Positions 12,627-21,254 of a stretch of 36,523 bases of DNA are shown here, piece by piece. Both the position numbers and the translations under genes were made by a program. The number at the start of each line of letters is the position of its first letter. Position 1 is the stretch's first letter. The notes beneath the pieces were generated by a model. The model was not told where the DNA came from and did no database searches. It worked only from the letters and a program-made list of their open reading frames with translations. This stretch comes from Rhodoferax sp. (GTDB taxonomy: Bacteria; Pseudomonadota; Gammaproteobacteria; Burkholderiales; Burkholderiaceae_C): the NCBI GenBank assembly GCA_021737865.1, contig JAIPDC010000009.1:1-36523 (forward strand). Reading direction: 5' to 3'.

Positions 12627-14021
12627 CTAAATGATCTTGGAAAACCGCGCCCGGGTGCGGTCGGCCTGCAAATAGCGATCAAACACCATGGCCACTGCCC
12701 GCACAAAAAACCACCCCTGAGCCGTGACCTGAATGCCTGCTTCGTCAACTACCGCCAGTCCCTGCTCGACCAGGGACTGCATACTCTGCAGCTCGTTCGT
12801 GAAATACGTGCGAAAGTCAATCAAATAGGAAAGATTGATCGATTCAAACTGCACCTGCCCCTGACACATCAGGGCCATGATCACGGCCCTGCGAACCAAA
12901 TCGTCACGCGTCAGCGCCAATCCCCGCACTACCGGCAACTGCCCTTGGTCCAGCAGATCACAGTACTCATCCATAGTCTTCGCGTTCTGACTATAGGTCG
13001 CACCAACGCGGCCGATGGATGAAACACCGAGACCAATCAGGTCACAGTCAGGCTGTGTGCTGTAACCCTGAAAGTTTCGGTGCAGCCGCCCCTGGCGCTT
13101 GGCAACGGCAAGAGCATCCTCGGGCAAGGCGAAGTGGTCCATGCCCACATAGACGTAGCCTGCCGCGCGCAGGGCGGTCAAAGAACGCGACAACATGGCC
13201 ACCTTGGCCGCGCCGCTGGGCAATTCTGCTGCATCAATACGGCGCTGCGGCTTGAAGCGTTCGGGCAAGTGCGCATAGGCGTAAAGTGCAACGCGGTCTG
13301 GGCGCAGGGAGGTAATCTGCACCAGCGTACGGTCAAATGATTCAGGGCTTTGACGCGGCAGCCCATAGATCAAGTCCACATTGACAGACTCAAAGCCCCT
13401 GTTTCGCGCGGCCTCGACCATTGCAAAAACCTGCGCCGCAGGTTGCAGCCGGTGTACGGCCTTTTGCACCGCAAGGTCAAAATCTTGCACCCCGAAGCTC
13501 AGACGGTTGAAACCCAGCCGGGCCAAAGCGTCCAGACGCCCCACATCCACGGTTCTAGGGTCAATTTCGATGGAGTATTCAGCGGCGGCGGCGAAATGAA
13601 AATTGCGCCGTAACATGGCCATCAACTGGCCGAGTTCTTCGTCGGTCAAAAAGGTGGGGCTGCCGCCGCCCAAGTGCAACTGGCTGATGGGTTGACCTTT
13701 ACCCATCTGCTGGGTGTGCAACTCCACTTCACGCTCAAGATAGCGCAAATAGGGTGCAGCACGTTCGTGGTGCCTGGTGATGATCTTGTTACAAGCGCAG
13801 TAGTAGCACAGTGACTCACAAAATGGTATGTGAACGTAAATGGACAGCGGCAAGGACCTGGCCGCGACGCCGCTGCGGCGCTGGCTCAGAGCCTGCGCAT
13901 AGTCGACAGCGGTGAACGCCTCGACGAACCGATCTGCCGTCGGGAAGGATGTATACCGGGGGCCAGGCACGTCAAATCGGCGCAATAAATCATCTGATAC
14001 GGTCTGAGCGGAAACATTCAT
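12627..14021 (-). CDS. hemN: Oxygen-independent coproporphyrinogen III oxidase HemN
   Basis: Radical-SAM enzyme that converts coproporphyrinogen III to protoporphyrinogen IX without oxygen, supplying heme under oxygen limitation. Seen: radical-SAM cysteines C68, C72 and C75 (CESLCYYC), the GGGSPTFL motif, and YGLPRQSPESF. The start at 14021 is chosen because GGAG lies 7 bases upstream and the N-terminus matches the family; the frame is open to 14087 without such support. The 464-residue length is usual. An FNR box centred about 60 bases upstream fits induction at low oxygen. The safE-like gene follows after 9 bases. Confidence 0.96.
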   Translation of the reverse strand: MNVSAQTVSDDLLRRFDVPGPRYTSFPTADRFVEAFTAVDYAQALSQRRSGVAARSLPLSIYVHIPFCESLCYYCACNKIITRHHERAAPYLRYLEREVELHTQQMGKGQPISQLHLGGGSPTFLTDEELGQLMAMLRRNFHFAAAAEYSIEIDPRTVDVGRLDALARLGFNRLSFGVQDFDLAVQKAVHRLQPAAQVFAMVEAARNRGFESVNVDLIYGLPRQSPESFDRTLVQITSLRPDRVALYAYAHLPERFKPQRRIDAAELPSGAAKVAMLSRSLTALRAAGYVYVGMDHFALPEDALAVAKRQGRLHRNFQGYSTQPDCDLIGLGVSSIGRVGATYSQNAKTMDEYCDLLDQGQLPVVRGLALTRDDLVRRAVIMALMCQGQVQFESINLSYLIDFRTYFTNELQSMQSLVEQGLAVVDEAGIQVTAQGWFFVRAVAMVFDRYLQADRTRARFSKII

Positions 14022-14073
14022 GAAAACTCCGGGCGAACCGATGCGACTGTGCAGCAAATTCAACTCATTTAAA

Positions 14074-14087
14074 TTGACGTGCATCAA
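14074..14087. promoter_or_regulatory. FNR box shared by hemN and fnr
   Basis: TTGACGTGCATCAA matches the FNR consensus TTGAT-N4-ATCAA at nine of ten defined positions. It is symmetrical and lies between divergent hemN and fnr. For hemN, a start site about 41 bases from the centre would fall near 14039, with CACAGT as a possible -10. For fnr, TAAACT at 14104-14109 is only 16 bases from the box, which would put the box over the -35 region and suit autorepression. Confidence 0.8.
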
Positions 14088-14137
14088 GAACGACGAAAGT
14101 AGTTAAACTGTGAGTCATACGACCCTCGGCGCACACC

Positions 14138-14941
14138 ATGCTTGACAACGATCCTTCATCCACCGTTTGCCCTAACGGCCACTCGCACCACGCGATTAAA
14201 GCCGATTCAAAAGTGATCGGTATTGCAGCGCAATCGATCAAGGTCGCCTGTTCCAACTGCAATTTGCGGGAGTTGTGTATGCCAATGGGGCTCACTTCTG
14301 CTGAACTAGACCGCATCGAAGACGCTGTTGCAAGCAGACGCAAGATCAAACGGGGCACCATGCTGTTTCGCAATGGTGACAAGTTCACCAGTCTGTATGC
14401 CATTCGTACCGGTTTTTTCAAGACCTGTGTTGCCTCGGAAGACGGGCGCGACCAGGTGACCGGTTTTCAAATGGCCGGTGAAGTAATCGGGTTGGACGGT
14501 ATCGTGAACGACAACCACACCTGTGATGCGGTGGCTCTGGAAGATGCAGAGGTTTGCGTCATGCCCTTCGACCGCATTGAAGAGCTATCACGGGAGGTCA
14601 ACGCCTTGCAGCGCCATGTCCACAAAATCATGAGCCGGGAAATTGTTCGAGAAAATGGTGTGATGCTGCTGCTGGGCAGTATGCGCGCAGAGGAGCGTCT
14701 GGCCGCCTTTTTGCTGAACTTGGTGCAACGCCTGCATGCCAGAGGTTTTTCGCAGTCAGAAGTGGTTTTACGGATGACCCGTGAAGAGATCGGGAGTTAC
14801 CTGGGTCTCAAACTCGAAACGGTCAGCCGCACATTTTCAAAATTTGTTGACGATGGCATGATTGAAGTGAAACAACGTCATGTTCGAATTTTGAATTCAG
14901 AAGCCCTGCACGAGATCGTCAACTCAAAGTCCAGCTTGTAG
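14138..14941 (+). CDS. fnr: FNR-type oxygen-sensing transcriptional regulator
   Basis: CRP/FNR-family activator of micro-oxic and anaerobic genes. Seen: three N-terminal cysteines C38, C41 and C47 plus C129 (NHTC), the four ligands of an oxygen-labile [4Fe-4S] cluster; a cyclic-nucleotide-type barrel (about 65-175); and a C-terminal helix-turn-helix with EEIGSYLGLKLETVSRTFSKF split as scaffold and recognition helix, where E..SR fits the FNR-type DNA half-site. The 267-residue length is slightly longer than E. coli FNR because of an N-terminal extension. It is flanked by hemN and the cco genes, with FNR boxes at 14074, 18637 and 21184 as likely targets. Confidence 0.95.
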   Translation: MLDNDPSSTVCPNGHSHHAIKADSKVIGIAAQSIKVACSNCNLRELCMPMGLTSAELDRIEDAVASRRKIKRGTMLFRNGDKFTSLYAIRTGFFKTCVASEDGRDQVTGFQMAGEVIGLDGIVNDNHTCDAVALEDAEVCVMPFDRIEELSREVNALQRHVHKIMSREIVRENGVMLLLGSMRAEERLAAFLLNLVQRLHARGFSQSEVVLRMTREEIGSYLGLKLETVSRTFSKFVDDGMIEVKQRHVRILNSEALHEIVNSKSSL

Positions 14942-14971
14942 CATAAGCTGCAGCGCCACTACAGCGCATGA

Positions 14972-15235
14972 TTACCGAGGATCTTTCACGCCGGTTGCGG
15001 CGTGATTTCTAGCCTGGGTAGCAGGTGCCAGGCTGGCAGGGTTGTCGGCCAGGGTCTTGTTGATTTCAATGCCCTTGCGGTAATAGTCTTCATCAACTAC
15101 CGGGTCTTTTCCCGAGGCAGCCAGATAAAACGTGATGAACGAAGCCACGACCACAATGGCGGGACCTGCAATGACCATCCAGACATGGGCGAATTTCCAC
15201 CATGGCTGTGGGCTTGCTAATTCGGGTTGGGACAT
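14972..15235 (-). CDS. fixH: FixH family protein (short)
   Basis: The 87-residue protein has one membrane segment (about 17-40) after a PWWKFAHVWMVIAGPA start and a conserved VVDEDYYRKGIEIN motif facing the periplasm. FixH/CcoH proteins help to assemble cbb3-type oxidases. It is shorter than rhizobial FixH but typical of the compact betaproteobacterial form. AAGGA lies about 8 bases upstream of the start. It is separated from ccoP by 173 bases holding a strong terminator, so it probably has its own promoter. It converges on fnr with a 30-base gap. Confidence 0.85.
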   Translation of the reverse strand: MSQPELASPQPWWKFAHVWMVIAGPAIVVVASFITFYLAASGKDPVVDEDYYRKGIEINKTLADNPASLAPATQARNHAATGVKDPR

Positions 15236-15336
15236 AGTTAATCCTTAACGGGAAACAAGATAAACGAACTTTTCAGATCACGACCGACAGAATGCTCTGC
15301 CATGAAATAAAAATGGCTGTCGCCAGTCCTTGACTG

Positions 15337-15387
15337 AAAAAACGAAATAGCCTTCTTGTGATGGGCAGCGCCCATCACAAAAAGGCT
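15337..15387 (-). terminator. Strong intrinsic terminator after ccoP
   Basis: The arms 15349-15366 and 15370-15387 pair over 18 positions with one mismatch and a 3-base loop (AGC). On the minus strand the stem is followed by TTTCGTTTTTTC, a U-rich tract. It sits 22 bases after the ccoP stop and should end the ccoNOQP message before fixH. Confidence 0.88.
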
Positions 15388-15408
15388 ACAACTATAAATT
15401 CAATCCAC

Positions 15409-16320
15409 TTATTTGGCTGCAGTCTTGTTCGAAAGACCCCAAACATAGGATGTCAACACCTGGATCTGGCCTGCGGATAGACGCTCTCCCTGTGCGGGCA
15501 TCTGGTTAACCTTACCGTTGTTGACCATGGCAATAATGGCACCCTCACCGGAACCATGCAGCCAGATGTTGTCGGTCAGATTGGGCGCGCCCAGTGCTTG
15601 ATTACCCTTGCCATCGGGTCCATGGCACGCAGCGCAAACCATGAACTTTTCCTTGCCCAAATTGGCTCGCACGGAGTCGTGTGGGCTATTCGAAAGGCTC
15701 AGCACATAGTTGGCAACATTCTTCACATCGTCGGCAGCACCCACGGCGGCGGCCATCGGGGGCATGTTACCGATGCGTCCAACTGTCAGTGTCTCCTTGA
15801 TCTTGTCAGGTTCACCACCGTGCAGCCAATCGCCATCGGTCAAGTTGGGAAAGCCCTTGGAACCACGTGCGTCAGAGCCATGACACTGAGAGCAATTGTT
15901 CATAAACAACCGCTCACCAATTGCCATAGCCTTTGGATCGCGCGCCATATCTTCAGGGGTCATCGCAGCAAACTTGGCGTACAGTGGGGCAACATCTGCG
16001 TTTCCCTTGGCCACTTCCGCTTCGTACTGCCCAATAGCAGACCATTTTGCGTTACCAGTAAACGTACCCAGACCAGGATAGATCGCCAGATAGACACCTG
16101 CAAACACAATAGTGATGACAAACAGCCACACCCACCAGCGTGGCAGGGGGTTGTTCATTTCACGCAAATCACCATCCCAAACATGCCCAGTGGTGTTGTC
16201 GTTCGCGGTCATGGCCTTGGCCTTGCCGCTGAACCATAGCAGTAACGCGCAGGCCAGAATACTGACCACCGTGATGCCGGCCACGTAAACCGACCAGAAG
16301 TTGCTTGTAAAGTCACTCAT
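15409..16320 (-). CDS. ccoP: cbb3-type cytochrome c oxidase subunit III, diheme
   Basis: Membrane-anchored diheme c-type subunit that passes electrons to the CcoN active site. Seen: two membrane segments near the N-terminus (about 10-30 and 60-80), the LREMNNPLPRWWVWLF signature, and two heme c sites CSQCH (C143, C146, H147) and CAACH (C229, C232, H233) with downstream axial Met positions. The 303-residue length is usual. It follows ccoQ after 20 bases. Confidence 0.96.
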   Translation of the reverse strand: MSDFTSNFWSVYVAGITVVSILACALLLWFSGKAKAMTANDNTTGHVWDGDLREMNNPLPRWWVWLFVITIVFAGVYLAIYPGLGTFTGNAKWSAIGQYEAEVAKGNADVAPLYAKFAAMTPEDMARDPKAMAIGERLFMNNCSQCHGSDARGSKGFPNLTDGDWLHGGEPDKIKETLTVGRIGNMPPMAAAVGAADDVKNVANYVLSLSNSPHDSVRANLGKEKFMVCAACHGPDGKGNQALGAPNLTDNIWLHGSGEGAIIAMVNNGKVNQMPAQGERLSAGQIQVLTSYVWGLSNKTAAK

Positions 16321-16340
16321 TTCAAATCCTTAATCTGGGG

Positions 16341-16484
16341 TCAGTCCTGCTCAAACGGCAGGTTGGCAGCTTCTGAGAAGTCCGCGGCGCGCCGCTTGGA
16401 CCATGCCCACCACACTATGCCGATGAACGTAATAAAACTGGCCACCGTGGCCACGGAACGAAGGGTGTTGATATCGATTTCCAT
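16341..16484 (-). CDS. ccoQ: cbb3-type oxidase subunit CcoQ (47 residues)
   Basis: This small gene lies between ccoO and ccoP. The ATG at 16484 has GAAGGAGT 5-7 bases upstream, and the TGA stop is at 16341-16343. The product begins MEIDINTLRS, has one membrane segment (about 11-28, ending IVWWAW) and a charged tail SKRRAADF. CcoQ stabilises the CcoP-CcoNO complex and links oxidase activity to redox control in Rhodobacter. Length and position match CcoQ exactly. Confidence 0.93.
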   Translation of the reverse strand: MEIDINTLRSVATVASFITFIGIVWWAWSKRRAADFSEAANLPFEQD

Positions 16485-16501
16485 TTTCGACTCCTTCGCT
16501 T

Positions 16502-17128
16502 TTATTTGAGTGCGAGACCCAATACCTGCAGGTAGGCAATCATGGCGTCAAGCTCTGTCTTGCCCTTCACGTCTTCCACAGACTTTGCAATTTGCTCATC
16601 GGTATAAGGAACACCAACCGTTCGCAACGCCTTCATGTGTGCTGGCATCACTGCCGCATCCACCATGGTCTTTTCAAGCCATGGATACGCAGGCATGTTC
16701 GACTCCGGCACCACATCGCGCGGATTGATCAGGTGGGTCTGATGCCAGACATCGCTGTACTTGCCGCCAACACGGGCCAGGTCAGGACCTGTGCGCTTGC
16801 TGCCCCACTGGAATGGGTGGTCATACACCGACTCGCCAGCCACTGAGTAATGGCCATAGCGCAGCGTTTCTGCCCGGAAAGGACGGATCATCTGCGAATG
16901 GCAGTTGTAGCAACCCTCACGGGTATAGATGTCACGCCCCGCCAACTGCAGCGCGGTGTAGGGCTGAATACCCTTAATTGGTTCAGTGGTCGACTTTTGG
17001 AAGAACAGCGGAACAATTTCCACCAATCCGCCAACCAGCAAGACCAGCAGAATAAGGACGATCATCAAAAAATTGTTCGTCTCGATCGCAGCGTGCGACA
17101 GCCCAGAGTTTGTATTTTCATTAGCCAT
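16502..17128 (-). CDS. ccoO: cbb3-type cytochrome c oxidase subunit II, monoheme
   Basis: Membrane-anchored monoheme cytochrome c subunit of the high-affinity terminal oxidase. Seen: one N-terminal membrane segment (about 20-42), heme site CYNCH (C73, C76, H77) in [15 protein letters not shown], the family [12 protein letters not shown] motif and [14 protein letters not shown], whose Met is the axial ligand. The 208-residue length is usual. It starts 12 bases after the ccoN stop. Confidence 0.96.
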   Translation of the reverse strand: MANENTNSGLSHAAIETNNFLMIVLILLVLLVGGLVEIVPLFFQKSTTEPIKGIQPYTALQLAGRDIYTREGCYNCHSQMIRPFRAETLRYGHYSVAGESVYDHPFQWGSKRTGPDLARVGGKYSDVWHQTHLINPRDVVPESNMPAYPWLEKTMVDAAVMPAHMKALRTVGVPYTDEQIAKSVEDVKGKTELDAMIAYLQVLGLALK

Positions 17129-17140
17129 GTTGATTTCCTC

Positions 17141-18577
17141 TTAAGCGTGTGCAACAGCAGCTGGAATGGTGATATCCACTGCACGACCGGCAGTAGCAGT
17201 CTTCAAGGTGTTCCAGAGCATGATCAGCATGCCTGTGAGATACAGCAGGCCGCCCAACAGACGCAACACATAGAACGGATAGGTTGCCTTGACCGACTCA
17301 ACGAAGGTGTAGGTCAGTGTTCCGTCTGCATTGATGGCGCGCCACATCAGACCCTGCATCACACCGGCAATCCACATTGCAGCGATATAGATCACGATAC
17401 CAATGGTCGCAGTCCAGAAGTGCACTTCAATGGCTTTGACGCTGTACATCTGCTTTTGACCAAAGAGCTTGGGAATCAGGTAATACATAGAGCCCATCGT
17501 CACCAAGCCAACCCAACCTAAGGCGCCCGAGTGCACGTGGCCCACGGTCCAGTCGGTGTAGTGACTCAACGCATTAACGGTCTTGATGGACATCATGGGA
17601 CCTTCGAACGTGGACATACCGTAGAACGACAGGGACACGATCAGGAAGCGCAGGATGGGGTCATCGCGCAGTTTGTGCCATGCGCCCGACAGAGTCATGA
17701 TGCCGTTGATCATGCCACCCCAGCTGGGTGCCAAAAGGATCAGCGAGAACACCATACCAACGGACTGCGTCCAGTCAGGCAAAGCGGTGTAGTGCAGGTG
17801 GTGAGGACCCGCCCACATATAGGTGAAGATCAATGCCCAAAAGTGAACAATGGACAGGCGGTAGCTGTAAACAGGACGACCCGCTTGCTTGGGGATGAAG
17901 TAATACATCATGCCCAGGAACGCTGCAGTCAGGAAGAAGCCAACAGCATTGTGTCCATACCACCACTGAATCATGGCATCCTGAACGCCCGCATAAGCGG
18001 AATAGGACTTCATCGGGCCAGCCGGCATGGCAGCACTGTTCACCAGATGCAGGATGGCGACCGCCAGAATGAAGGCACCAAAGAACCAGTTGGCAACGTA
18101 GATGTGCTTGACTTTTCGTGTACCAACGGTACCAAAGAAAACAACCGCGTACGCGACCCAGACCAAGGTGATCAGAATGTCAATGGGCCACTCCAGCTCT
18201 GCGTATTCCTTGCCCTGGGTAAAACCCAAGGGCAAAGACAAAGCAGCAGCAACAATCACCAACTGCCAACCCCAAAAGGTGAAGGAAGCCAGCTTATCGC
18301 TGAAAAGTCGAACCTGACATGTGCGCTGCACCACGTAATAAACGGTTGCGAACAACGCGCTTCCGCCGAACGCAAAAATCACCGCATTGGTATGCAGCGG
18401 CCGCAATCGCCCATAGGTGAGCCAAGGAATACCCAGATTCAGTTCGGGCCAAGCGAGCTGGGCGGCGATGATAACGCCAACCAGCATGCCAACCACCCCC
18501 CAAACCACCGTCATGATGGCGAACTGCCGCACAACGGTATCGTTGTATACAGTCGCTTGTTGATTTGCAAATGCCAT
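17141..18577 (-). CDS. ccoN: cbb3-type cytochrome c oxidase catalytic subunit I
   Basis: Heme-copper oxygen reductase core with low-spin heme b, high-spin heme b3 and CuB; it reduces oxygen to water at very low oxygen tension. The 478-residue product has about 12 membrane segments with conserved histidines ([46 protein letters not shown]-like region). An FNR box at 18637-18650 lies about 60 bases upstream, with TAAAAA at 18611-18616 placed as the -10 of an FNR-activated promoter. It heads the ccoNOQP message. Confidence 0.97.
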   Translation of the reverse strand: MAFANQQATVYNDTVVRQFAIMTVVWGVVGMLVGVIIAAQLAWPELNLGIPWLTYGRLRPLHTNAVIFAFGGSALFATVYYVVQRTCQVRLFSDKLASFTFWGWQLVIVAAALSLPLGFTQGKEYAELEWPIDILITLVWVAYAVVFFGTVGTRKVKHIYVANWFFGAFILAVAILHLVNSAAMPAGPMKSYSAYAGVQDAMIQWWYGHNAVGFFLTAAFLGMMYYFIPKQAGRPVYSYRLSIVHFWALIFTYMWAGPHHLHYTALPDWTQSVGMVFSLILLAPSWGGMINGIMTLSGAWHKLRDDPILRFLIVSLSFYGMSTFEGPMMSIKTVNALSHYTDWTVGHVHSGALGWVGLVTMGSMYYLIPKLFGQKQMYSVKAIEVHFWTATIGIVIYIAAMWIAGVMQGLMWRAINADGTLTYTFVESVKATYPFYVLRLLGGLLYLTGMLIMLWNTLKTATAGRAVDITIPAAVAHA

Positions 18578-18610
18578 TTTTACCTCTTCTCTATTTAAAC
18601 CTAGGCGCGA

Positions 18611-18650
18611 TTTTTACTGTTTGAGCCACTTACAGGTTGACCCATGTCAA
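18611..18650 (-). promoter_or_regulatory. FNR-activated promoter of ccoNOQP
   Basis: TTGACCCATGTCAA at 18637-18650 is a symmetrical FNR-type box (TTGAC-N4-GTCAA). On the minus strand the -10-like TAAAAA (18611-18616) follows 20 bases after the box. A start near 18604 would place the box centre at about -40, the usual class II FNR position. Confidence 0.78.
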
Positions 18651-18668
18651 ACTCTACCGAAAGTTCTT

Positions 18669-18687
18669 AAGATTCATTAAGAATCTT
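18669..18687. repeat. Small inverted repeat over the ccoS stop
   Basis: AAGATTC (18669-18675) and GAATCTT (18681-18687) pair perfectly around ATTAA and cover the ccoS stop codon. There is no T tract after it on the minus strand, so it is at best a weak terminator or processing hairpin between ccoIS and ccoN. Confidence 0.4.
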
Positions 18688-18814
18688 TCAGAATCCTTTC
18701 ACCTTCAGCCTCGATATCTTCGAATTGTCCTCGGTGAATGGCCCACCACAGGCCTCCCAAGATAAAAAAAACCAAAACAACTGACAGGGGAATGAGCAAA
18801 TACAAGATATCCAT
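18677..18814 (-). CDS. ccoS: cbb3-type oxidase assembly protein CcoS
   Basis: The 45-residue product begins MDILYLLIPLSVVLVF, has one membrane segment (about 3-26, through GGLWWAIHRGQFEDIE) and a short acidic tail. CcoS is needed for insertion of heme and copper cofactors into the cbb3 oxidase. The start at 18814 overlaps the ccoI stop by one base of the codon pair (ATGA), so translation is coupled. The frame is open further upstream, but that part is ccoI sequence in another frame. 99 bases lie between it and ccoN. Confidence 0.93.
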   Translation of the reverse strand: MDILYLLIPLSVVLVFFILGGLWWAIHRGQFEDIEAEGERILKDS

Positions 18815-21147
18815 CAGGATTCCTTTTCCAACAATACAGGACGGGCCAGACGCAAGGCGTTCAGGACAACAAGCAGAGAACTGCCGGCCATTCCCAACCC
18901 AGCCAACCAGGCAGGGAGCAAACCGGCAACAGCAAGCGGCACACACGAAGCGTTGTACACCAATGCCCACAAAAGATTTTGTCGAACAACACGCAGCGTT
19001 CTGCGAGACAGCACCAGCGCGTCGACCACACTCATCAGTTGCTCTCCCAAAATCACAAAGTCAGCCTTTGCGTGCGCCAGCGGAGCGCCCTGGCCAAAGG
19101 CAAACGAGACATCGGCACCTGCCAGGACCGGGCCATCGTTGAGGCCATCTCCCACCATCGCCACCCGGTGACCTTGGGCCTGTAGTTCGCGCATGAAGGC
19201 CAACTTATCGTCAGGCGAACACCCGCCGCGCGCCTGGTCAATACCCGCTTGAGCCGCGATGCGTTTCACCGACTCGACTCGATCGCCAGACAGAATGCTA
19301 ACCGCGACGCCTAGCCGCCGCAACGATGCAACCACTTCAGCAGCTTGGTGGCGGATGTCTTCCTTCAATTCAAACGTCGCCAACCAGCCATTGTCATCGC
19401 TGAGGTGGACACCCGCCCCCACCATAGAGGAAGGTTGAACATCACAAAAAGCAGCAGACCCCAGCCGAAGCGCCCGGGTCACCTCTGCGCCCCCTGACTG
19501 GTTGGCGGTCGCAACACCCGCGACACCCTGCCCAGCATGCTCTGTGACCGCATTGCATCTCCACGGAGTGATACCACCGGCGCGGCAGGCCGCAGTGAGC
19601 GCTCTTGAGACCGGGTGCAAAGAGTGGCTCGCGAGAGCTGCCGCCATGGAAAGCGCCTCAGTGGAGTCGCAGTCCTGGCGGACGTGCAGCGCACCCAAAA
19701 CCATCGCATCACGGGTCAATGTACCGGTCTTGTCAAACACCAGGGTATCCACCGTTGCCAGCACTTCCAACGCCTGTAGGCGGCGTACCAATACCCCGCT
19801 GCGCGCCATGGCACCCGCGGCGGCGAGCATGGCCGCCGGCGTTGCCAATGACAGCGCACACGGGCAGGTGACAACCAGAACCGCCACCGCCACGATCAGT
19901 GCATGGCCTGGGTCGCGCCCCCACCACCAAGCGCAGGCCCCCGCCGCGGCGAGCAAAACACCAATCAGAAACGGCCTGGCCAGCCGGTCCGCCAGCAGGG
20001 CCCCCTGGGGCCTTGTGGCCGCTGCACTCTCCATCAAGGCGACGATCTGCGCAAAACGCGTTGCTTCACCAACCTGCTCCACCCGAACCTCAATGGTGCT
20101 GCTCAAATTGTGGCTTCCGGACAAAACCGGAGATCCTGCTACCCGAGCCAGCGGCCGCGACTCACCCGTCAGCAGCGCTTCGTCAACCTGTGTCTCGCCG
20201 CTGATCAAAACTCCATCGGCGGCAATGGTTTCACCGGGCTGGATCCTTATCACATCGCCCACAAGCAACCGTCGCACAGCAACCCGTTCATACCCCCCAT
20301 CTGCCTGAAGGCGCTCCACGCTGTCGGGCAAGCGGTTCATCAGCGCTTCCAGTGCCCCTGCGGTTTTGTCACGCAAGCGCAGCTCCAGCCAGCGCCCTGT
20401 CAACAAAAAGAAAACGAACATGGTGAGCGAGTCAAAATACACTTCGTGCCCGAACACGCCACTCGGCTCAAAGGTTCCGGCGGTGCTCATCACAAAGGTG
20501 ATGAACATGCCCAGCGCCACTGGCAAATCCATGCTGACACGCATTTGCGCAATGTCACGCAGGGCGTTGCGGAAAAATGGGCCACACGAGAAGAAGATCA
20601 CCGGGAGCGTCAGCACCCACGATGCCCACCGCAGCAGTTGCTCCATTTCAGCAGTCAGGTCGCCCGGGTGGGCTACGTAGGCCGGGTAGGCGTACATCAT
20701 GACCTGCATCATGCAAAGTCCCGCCACCAGCCAGCGCCACAGCGCTTGACGTGTCTCCAGTTTGCGCCGCTCACTGGCAAATGCATCGTTGGCGGGGACA
20801 GCTCGGTAGCCGCTGCTCTGCACCGCTTGCATCCAGGTCGAAGGCTTTACCGCGTTGGCCGACCACACGACCTTGGCCCGGTGACTGGCAGCGCCCACCT
20901 GCGCACTGATGACGCCAGGAATGCGGGTCAGTGCATCTTCCACAGTCAGCGAGCAGGCCGCACAGTGCATACCCTCGATAACGACGTTCGACTCCCAACA
21001 ATCCGGCCCTTGCCCACTGGGGCGGCTGAAGGCGCTCCATTCCTGCGGATCATCAAGCAACCAAAGCGGAACATCGGTCGGCGGGGTCGCCCCGAGTGGC
21101 GGCGTAAGAGTATCCGAAGAAGGTGTCACAGTGGGGGCTAAAAGCAT
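18814..21147 (-). CDS. ccoI: Copper-translocating P-type ATPase of cbb3 oxidase assembly (CcoI/FixI)
   Basis: P1B-type ATPase that exports copper for CuB insertion into CcoN. The 777-residue product shows an N-terminal heavy-metal domain with MHCAAC, the actuator region with TGES, the transmembrane CPC motif (CPCALSLATP), the phosphorylation site DKTGTLT and the hinge GDGLNDGPVL. About eight membrane segments are expected. It starts at 21147 without a clear ribosome site. An FNR box at 21184 lies just upstream and may drive it with a very short leader. It overlaps ccoS. Confidence 0.95.
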   Translation of the reverse strand: MLLAPTVTPSSDTLTPPLGATPPTDVPLWLLDDPQEWSAFSRPSGQGPDCWESNVVIEGMHCAACSLTVEDALTRIPGVISAQVGAASHRAKVVWSANAVKPSTWMQAVQSSGYRAVPANDAFASERRKLETRQALWRWLVAGLCMMQVMMYAYPAYVAHPGDLTAEMEQLLRWASWVLTLPVIFFSCGPFFRNALRDIAQMRVSMDLPVALGMFITFVMSTAGTFEPSGVFGHEVYFDSLTMFVFFLLTGRWLELRLRDKTAGALEALMNRLPDSVERLQADGGYERVAVRRLLVGDVIRIQPGETIAADGVLISGETQVDEALLTGESRPLARVAGSPVLSGSHNLSSTIEVRVEQVGEATRFAQIVALMESAAATRPQGALLADRLARPFLIGVLLAAAGACAWWWGRDPGHALIVAVAVLVVTCPCALSLATPAAMLAAAGAMARSGVLVRRLQALEVLATVDTLVFDKTGTLTRDAMVLGALHVRQDCDSTEALSMAAALASHSLHPVSRALTAACRAGGITPWRCNAVTEHAGQGVAGVATANQSGGAEVTRALRLGSAAFCDVQPSSMVGAGVHLSDDNGWLATFELKEDIRHQAAEVVASLRRLGVAVSILSGDRVESVKRIAAQAGIDQARGGCSPDDKLAFMRELQAQGHRVAMVGDGLNDGPVLAGADVSFAFGQGAPLAHAKADFVILGEQLMSVVDALVLSRRTLRVVRQNLLWALVYNASCVPLAVAGLLPAWLAGLGMAGSSLLVVLNALRLARPVLLEKES

Positions 21148-21183
21148 GGGCAGAGAGTGTGCAGACTAAACATCGCTTGCAAC

Positions 21184-21197
21184 TTGATGCAAATCAA
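21184..21197. promoter_or_regulatory. Perfect FNR box between ccoI and a universal stress gene
   Basis: TTGATGCAAATCAA matches TTGAT-N4-ATCAA at all ten defined positions. On the plus side a TAACCT -10-like hexamer at 21219-21224 gives a start near 21231 and a box centre at about -41. On the minus side the same spacing puts a ccoI start site very near its ATG. It may therefore serve both genes. Confidence 0.85.
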
Positions 21198-21254
21198 GAC
21201 CGAGTAGGCCCTATAGGTTAACCTGAAGCTCCATCCACGACAAGGAGCAAGACA

